From assembly GCA_002167525.1 (NCBI GenBank), contig NHDV01000021.1, positions 33,851 through 46,347 on the forward strand: a stretch of DNA of 12,497 nt, in the 5' to 3' direction. Shown here piece by piece: positions 7,377-12,497 of the stretch (positions are counted from its first letter, which is position 1; each line of letters starts with the position of its first letter). The notes beneath the pieces were generated by a model. The model saw nothing but the letters and a program-made list of their open reading frames with translations. It was not told the origin of the DNA and did no database searches. Made by a program: the position numbers and the translations under genes. This stretch comes from Flavobacteriaceae bacterium TMED68. Its GTDB lineage: Bacteria > Bacteroidota > Bacteroidia > Flavobacteriales > Flavobacteriaceae.

Positions 7377-10300
7377 ATGAGATATCTTTACGCTTTATTG
7401 TCTTTGTTGTTATTTACACAATTATCAATAGCTCAAAGAACAATAACTGGAATCGTTTATGACGATCAGGGAGTTCCACTTCCTGGGGCAACGGTTTTAG
7501 AAGAAGGAACAAATAACGGTACTACAACCGATTTTGATGGTAACTATTCAATTACAATAGAAGACGGTGTAGAGATATCAGCAAGTTTTGTAGGCTATGA
7601 ATCATTAACAATCTTAGTTGATGGTCAAGATCAAATTGACTTTATATTACAGCTTGGTAATCAGCTAGATGAAGTTATAGTTACATCTCTTGGAATTAAA
7701 CGTGAAAAGCAGGCTCTTGGATATGCGGTGTCAGAAGTTAATAACGATGCCATAGAACAAAGAGCCGAAGGAGATATAGGAAGAGTTTTAACTGGAAAAG
7801 CATCAGGAGTTCAGATTACCAATCAGAGTGGATTATCAGGATCTGGTACTAACATAATAATCAGAGGATTTAATACATTCTCACAAGGAAATCAACCTTT
7901 ATTTATTGTGGATGGAATTCCATTTAGCAGCGAGACAAATTCTCAGGGAAGTTTTGTAGATGGTAACAATGGGTCATCGCGTTTTCTTGATATTGATCCA
8001 AATAACATAGAATCAGTTAGTGTTCTTAAAGGATTAGCTGCAGCTACTCTTTATGGTACACAAGGTCGAAATGGGGTTATTTTAATTACTACAAAATCGG
8101 GTAGCTCCTCTACTGGTGAGGCAAGTAAAAATGAAATAACAATTAATTCTTCTTATTTCAACGTAGAATTTGCTTCTAAGCCAGATTACCAAATGCAGTA
8201 TGGTAATGGATTTGATCAAGCCTTTGGCTGGTTTTTTTCAAATTGGGGACCAAGCTTCGATGAAGGAGGACCAGCAGGATGGGGTGGACAATCTTCAATT
8301 AATGGTGCTGTTTCTGGAACACCTGGTTTCTTAAGACATCCTTTTACTACTGCAAGTTCAGCAACTGGAATCCCACAAATATTAGATGCCCTTGGGATAG
8401 CGTCTGACGAACTATATGAGTGGAAACCTTATGACAGTGTTGGCGAATTTTTTAGGACTGGACACGTATTTAGTAACAATATCAATGTAAGAGGTTCTAC
8501 AAGTGATGGAACTGTAAATTATAATATAAATTATGGTAATCTTGAAGACGTTGGTTTTACCCCAGGAAACACAGTTAATAGAAACACACTTAGTTTCGGT
8601 GGTAATTCACAGCTTTCAAATGGCTTTGTAGTTGGAGGTACGTTGAACTTTTCTCAAACAAAATTTCAGACCCCACCAGTAGCTGCAAATTATGGTAGTA
8701 ATGTTGGAGGTGAGGGTTCTTCAGTTTTTGCAAATGTTTTTTATACCCCAAGAAGTGTTGATTTAATGGGGCTACCCTATCAAAATCCTGTAACTGGAGA
8801 ATCAATTTATTACAGACAGAATAATTCAATCCAACACCCTCTTTGGACAGTAAATAACACAGCAAATATTCAAAACACTAATCGAGTTTTTGGAGGGGCT
8901 AACATATCATATGGGATAAATGATAATCTAAATGTTTCCTACAGATATGGACTTGATGTTTATTCCGAAAACAATATAAACTATTCAAACAAAGGAGGTA
9001 AAACCGGTTCACTGGTTAACCGAAATGGTATCTACGAAACATGGAATAACACAAAATCCATTTATAATCACAACTTTAATATTAGTGGAGACTATGATAT
9101 TGATGATTTTGGGATAACCTTTAATGTCGGTGCTGACTCTAGAAGCGACACATTTGACCAAAATGGAACTCGTAGTACAGGTCAGCAGGTTTTTAATGTT
9201 TTAAGACATTTTAACTTTGAACAGCAAGATGAAATTCAATACTATGAAAAAAGAAATATTATCGGTGCTTTTGCTCAAACAGAAATCGATTATAATCGTT
9301 ATGTTTATCTGACACTAGCTGCAAGAAAAGATTGGGTATCAAATCTATCAGAGGAAAACAGATCAATAATTTATCCATCTGCAAGTGTATCGTTTATACC
9401 CTCTCAGGCTTTCCCTGAGATCAAAAGCGATCTGCTTAATTTTATTAAAGTTAGGGCCGGCTATGGAACCTCTGCCAACTTCCCATTTGGTTATCCTATT
9501 GCCGCAACTTTAAACATCGACACTCAATCATTTATCAAAAACGGAGGATATGTGATTTCTAATACTTCTGGTTCCATTTTAGGTAACCCTAATTTAAAGC
9601 CTGAAAGAATTGATGAAATCGAGCTTGGAATTGAAGGTCGTTTTTTAGAGAACAGACTCACATTAGATCTCTCGATTTACAATAAAAAAACAAATGATCT
9701 GATAATTAATAGACCTCTAGATCCTTCAACTGGTTACACTTCAACTCAAACAAATATTGGTTTAATTGAAAATAAAGGGATTGAACTAGATCTTTCAATG
9801 AATTGGTTAGAAAATACTGAAGGTTTAAATTGGAATAGTTCTTTTAATTGGTCTACAAATGATGCGATAGTAATAGATCTAGGCGAAGATACAGATAGAA
9901 TAGTTTATGCGGGATTTGGTACCTTAGGTAATGCTGCTATTCCTGGAGAATCTCTTGGATCCATAATTGGTTCTTCAATTACAAGATACGGTGGTACTAT
10001 CGAAAACTCTAGGTGGATTGATACTGGTGATCCCGTTGTAAATAACCAAGGTAGTTACGATGAAACTTTTGACCCAACAATAATTGGTGATGCAAATCCG
10101 GATTGGATTGCCAATTTGAGTAACTCTATATCATACAAAAATTTAAGTTTAAACTTTTTATTTAATTACCAGCAGGGTGGAGATATTTTTACCTACACGG
10201 TGGCAACTCTTTTAGGAAGAGGCTTAACAACTGATACCTTGGATAGAGAACTTAGTTTTGTTCTACCAGGTGTAAATTCCAATGGTCAGCCTAATTCTAA

Positions 10301-10625
10301 GATGATAAATAATTCTACATTCTATTTTAGCAACGTTCTATATGGTCCCGACGAAATGCTAGTTTACGATGCTAGTCACTGGAGATTGGGAGAGTTATCG
10401 TTAACTTACAGTTTACCTGACAAAATTATTGAGAATACACCATTTGGAAGTATATCGGTAACCGCCTCAGGATTCAATCTAGCATATAATGCTTGGAACA
10501 CCCCTAAAGGAACTAATTTTGACCCTAATATTGCAGGTGTAGGTGTTGGAAATGGAAGAGGATTTGATTTTCTTAATGGTCCAAGTGCCAGAAGGTACGG
10601 TGGAAGTATAAAACTTACATTTTAA
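7377..10625 (+). CDS. SusC/RagA-family TonB-dependent outer-membrane importer (pair 2)
   Basis: This is a second SusC-type barrel, 1082 residues, paralogous to the one at 2668. The signal peptide ends at about SIA19-Q20. The carboxypeptidase-regulatory-like domain (about 20-92) again carries VPLPGATV and DFDGNYSI, the TonB box is DEVIVT (98-103), and the plug contains LKGLAAATLYGTQGRNGV from 217. Signal peptide, TonB box and plug motif fall at exactly the same residue numbers as in the first SusC, so no net insertion or deletion separates them up to about 242. The barrel differs more and carries IGDANPDW at 903-910 where the first has IGNPNPDF. The C-terminus SIKLTF ends in the phenylalanine expected of a barrel insertion signal. 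There is no STN domain. SusD follows with only 2 bp between stop and ATG, so the two are surely cotranscribed. The substrate is not inferable. Confidence 0.95.
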   Translation: MRYLYALLSLLLFTQLSIAQRTITGIVYDDQGVPLPGATVLEEGTNNGTTTDFDGNYSITIEDGVEISASFVGYESLTILVDGQDQIDFILQLGNQLDEVIVTSLGIKREKQALGYAVSEVNNDAIEQRAEGDIGRVLTGKASGVQITNQSGLSGSGTNIIIRGFNTFSQGNQPLFIVDGIPFSSETNSQGSFVDGNNGSSRFLDIDPNNIESVSVLKGLAAATLYGTQGRNGVILITTKSGSSSTGEASKNEITINSSYFNVEFASKPDYQMQYGNGFDQAFGWFFSNWGPSFDEGGPAGWGGQSSINGAVSGTPGFLRHPFTTASSATGIPQILDALGIASDELYEWKPYDSVGEFFRTGHVFSNNINVRGSTSDGTVNYNINYGNLEDVGFTPGNTVNRNTLSFGGNSQLSNGFVVGGTLNFSQTKFQTPPVAANYGSNVGGEGSSVFANVFYTPRSVDLMGLPYQNPVTGESIYYRQNNSIQHPLWTVNNTANIQNTNRVFGGANISYGINDNLNVSYRYGLDVYSENNINYSNKGGKTGSLVNRNGIYETWNNTKSIYNHNFNISGDYDIDDFGITFNVGADSRSDTFDQNGTRSTGQQVFNVLRHFNFEQQDEIQYYEKRNIIGAFAQTEIDYNRYVYLTLAARKDWVSNLSEENRSIIYPSASVSFIPSQAFPEIKSDLLNFIKVRAGYGTSANFPFGYPIAATLNIDTQSFIKNGGYVISNTSGSILGNPNLKPERIDEIELGIEGRFLENRLTLDLSIYNKKTNDLIINRPLDPSTGYTSTQTNIGLIENKGIELDLSMNWLENTEGLNWNSSFNWSTNDAIVIDLGEDTDRIVYAGFGTLGNAAIPGESLGSIIGSSITRYGGTIENSRWIDTGDPVVNNQGSYDETFDPTIIGDANPDWIANLSNSISYKNLSLNFLFNYQQGGDIFTYTVATLLGRGLTTDTLDRELSFVLPGVNSNGQPNSKMINNSTFYFSNVLYGPDEMLVYDASHWRLGELSLTYSLPDKIIENTPFGSISVTASGFNLAYNAWNTPKGTNFDPNIAGVGVGNGRGFDFLNGPSARRYGGSIKLTF

Positions 10626-10627
10626 AT

Positions 10628-12271
10628 ATGAAACTTACTATAATGAAAAATAGCAGAAATATTTTAACTCTCTTTTTATGCGTTTTATTTACATTAATAT
10701 CTTGTGATACCCTTGAATTAGACTTAACTGAAAACCCTAATGCATTAAGTCCGAGCCAAGCAGATGCAGGCTTCTTTCTAAATTCTATTCAAATAGATTT
10801 TGCTTTTTGGGTAAGTAGTATGGGAGATAGAGGTGGTGAATTAACCCGGATAAATTATATGTCTGGTAGGACATACAATAATGTTTACTCACCTGATAGT
10901 TGGAATAGTGTTTGGTCATCTGCCTACAGAGGTATGCTTGAGGACATCCGCTTAATGAACGTTCTGGCAGATGAAGCTGGACTTACTTATCACAGAGGTA
11001 TGGGTAAAGTATTCCAAGCCTATATATTATTAACTCTAGTGGATTATTTCGGTGATATTCCTTACACAGAAGCTCTTCAAGGTGCTGAGGCTATATTGAA
11101 TCCTATTTCTGACAGAGGTGAGAGCGTATATAGCGCAGCAATATCTACACTCGAAAGTGCAATTTCAGACTTTAATTCCGGAGGTCCAGTCCCTACTAAT
11201 GATTATTATTATCAGGGAGACGCAGATAAATGGATCAAAGCAGCGAATAGTATTAAGAAAAAAGCACTACTAAATTTGGGTGATTTTTCAAATTATAATT
11301 CAATAACTAACTATATTATTAATCCTTCCGATGATTTTCAATTTGTTTGGGGTACAAGCCCTGCAACACCCGATACAAGACATCCATTGTATAGATCAAA
11401 CTACACATCTACTGGAGGTGGAGAATACATGTCAAATTGGCTAATGTTTAACATGATAAATGGGCACGCTGGTAATTCTGATCCAAGAATCAATTACTAC
11501 TTCTATAGACAAGTTGACAATACACCTGGATTCGATAGCTCTGCTGATGAAGAAGTCTTAGAGTGTGGATTACCAGGATATTATGTCCCTCCACAATTAC
11601 GTGGCAGTGACACCCCTTTCTGTGCTCCTACAAATTCCTCAAGTAAGCCAGCAAATGGTTATTGGGGAAGAGATCATGGAAACGATAATGGAATTCCACC
11701 AGATGGATTTAAAAGGACCCTCAGAGGTGTTTATCCTGCAGGTGGAGCCTTTGATGACGAAAGTTTTGAAGGCAAAGTGGATGGAGACGGACGAGGAGGT
11801 TTTGGAATTACACCAATAATCTTATCATCTTGGATGCACTTTATGAACGCTGAAGTAAATGTAAATACTGGGGGTGATCCAACCAATGAAACTCTTATAG
11901 CCCTTGAACAAGCGCTAATAAAAACAGATGATTTAGGTGGACCTGAACTTAGTGGAGAAGATATTTCAAATTATGTTGCAGCATTTACCTCAGATTGGAA
12001 TGCAGCTACTTCATTAGATGAAAAACTAGACATGTGGGCTACTGAATTCTTTATATCGTTAACAGGTAATGGTATAGATGCATATAATTCTTACAGGAGA
12101 AATGGCTATCCTAGATCTTTGCAACCTAATATTGAACCAGATCCTGGACAGTTTCCATTAATCCAATATTATCCAGCAAATTATGTCAATACAAATAAAA
12201 ACGCTAATCAAAGGAGCTCTAAAACAGAGCGCGTATTTTGGAACTCTAATGGGCCTACAAGCTTAAAATAA
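10628..12271 (+). CDS. SusD/RagB-like surface nutrient-binding lipoprotein (pair 2)
   Basis: This is the surface lipoprotein partner of the SusC at 7377. From ATG 10628 it has 547 residues with a lipobox TLISC and Cys26. ATG 10643 (Met6, MKNSRN...) is an equally good start and gives a more typical 20-residue leader. Acidic residues follow the cysteine (CDTLELD), as in surface-export signals. Shared with the first SusD are NPNALSPSQ near the mature N-terminus, VDYFGDIPYTEAL (about 138-150) and a helix beginning KWIKAANSIKKKALLNLG at 201. It is about 110 residues longer than the first, mainly through a loop-rich region at about 300-395. That region holds Cys313 and Cys332, which could form a disulfide outside the cell, and the Gly/Asp-rich GYWGRDHGNDNGIPPDG at 344-360. 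It resembles the SusD_like_2 type. A lipoprotein gene follows after 8 bp. Confidence 0.93.
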   Translation: MKLTIMKNSRNILTLFLCVLFTLISCDTLELDLTENPNALSPSQADAGFFLNSIQIDFAFWVSSMGDRGGELTRINYMSGRTYNNVYSPDSWNSVWSSAYRGMLEDIRLMNVLADEAGLTYHRGMGKVFQAYILLTLVDYFGDIPYTEALQGAEAILNPISDRGESVYSAAISTLESAISDFNSGGPVPTNDYYYQGDADKWIKAANSIKKKALLNLGDFSNYNSITNYIINPSDDFQFVWGTSPATPDTRHPLYRSNYTSTGGGEYMSNWLMFNMINGHAGNSDPRINYYFYRQVDNTPGFDSSADEEVLECGLPGYYVPPQLRGSDTPFCAPTNSSSKPANGYWGRDHGNDNGIPPDGFKRTLRGVYPAGGAFDDESFEGKVDGDGRGGFGITPIILSSWMHFMNAEVNVNTGGDPTNETLIALEQALIKTDDLGGPELSGEDISNYVAAFTSDWNAATSLDEKLDMWATEFFISLTGNGIDAYNSYRRNGYPRSLQPNIEPDPGQFPLIQYYPANYVNTNKNANQRSSKTERVFWNSNGPTSLK

Positions 12272-12279
12272 AAATAAAT

Positions 12280-12497
12280 ATGAAAAAATTATTATCACTT
12301 ATAGGTATTGTAATTTTATTTTACACCTGTGAAAGCCCTGACAACACCGTTAACTTCGTTCTTGAAAACTTTGAAAAAGGAGCAGTAATTAGGACTATTG
12401 GTACTAATGGTGACTATAATTTCTATGATCAAATTAATTCAATATTTGAATTAGAATTTGAAGAACATGATGCTGAAAATGGTGATTTGATGGAAAA
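12280..12497 (+). CDS. Lipoprotein of unknown function, third gene of the pair 2 operon (cut by the right edge)
   Basis: From ATG 12280 there are 72 codons before the window ends. The product starts MKKLLSLIGIVILFYTC, a short lipoprotein leader with Cys17 as the likely acylation site. The FYT residues before it are not the strict lipobox, but Bacteroidetes lipoproteins tolerate this. The acidic ESPDN after the cysteine suits export to the surface. The visible mature part (NFVLENFEKGAVIRTIG, then an acidic stretch FELEFEEHDAENGD) matches no named domain I can cite. It starts 8 bp after the SusD stop with no terminator between, so it belongs to that operon. By analogy with other SusCD loci it may be an additional surface substrate-binding or complex-accessory protein; this is inference from position. 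Confidence 0.8.
   Translation, partial: MKKLLSLIGIVILFYTCESPDNTVNFVLENFEKGAVIRTIGTNGDYNFYDQINSIFELEFEEHDAENGDLME

Noticed and set aside
11565..11819. Plus-strand alternate-frame ORF of 84 codons in the second SusD
   Set aside because: It overlaps the conserved SusD frame entirely and shows no independent start signal or protein-like motifs.

Overview
The window is AT-rich DNA from a member of the Bacteroidetes, most likely a (probably marine) flavobacterium. The evidence is the S12, S7 and EF-G sequences, a clear Bacteroidetes-type promoter (TTTG, 19 bp, TAnnTTTG) in front of rpsL, A-rich start contexts without Shine-Dalgarno sequences, and two SusC/SusD outer-membrane importer pairs, which are a hallmark of this phylum.

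Layout. Positions 1-1305 (minus strand) hold the start of the str operon: rpsL (S12), rpsG (S7) and the first 141 codons of fusA (EF-G), all reading leftward from the promoter at 1340-1370. Position 1599-2312 (plus) is a small exported protein of unknown function with a TTG start. Positions 2313-2667 are a noncoding stretch containing an AU-rich intrinsic terminator, a possible promoter and a hairpin-bearing leader. Positions 2668-7276 are the first SusC-SusD pair, closed by a strong intrinsic terminator at 7293-7324. Positions 7377-12271 are the second SusC-SusD pair, followed after 8 bp by a lipoprotein gene that runs off the right edge.

How the genes work together. Each SusC-like protein is a TonB-dependent beta-barrel of the outer membrane. 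Each SusD-like protein is a surface lipoprotein that captures substrate and closes over its barrel. The third lipoprotein is probably an accessory of the second pair. The window contains no glycoside hydrolase, peptidase, sulfatase, ECF sigma/anti-sigma pair or hybrid two-component sensor, so the substrate cannot be assigned. The two SusC proteins keep the same residue numbering from the signal peptide through the plug (residues 1-242) and are about 69% identical over residues 20-109 by hand count, while their barrels look divergent. This fits an old tandem duplication with specialisation. I see no clearly new kind of system; the most interesting parts are the SusC leader, the two-pair arrangement and the two uncharacterised exported proteins.
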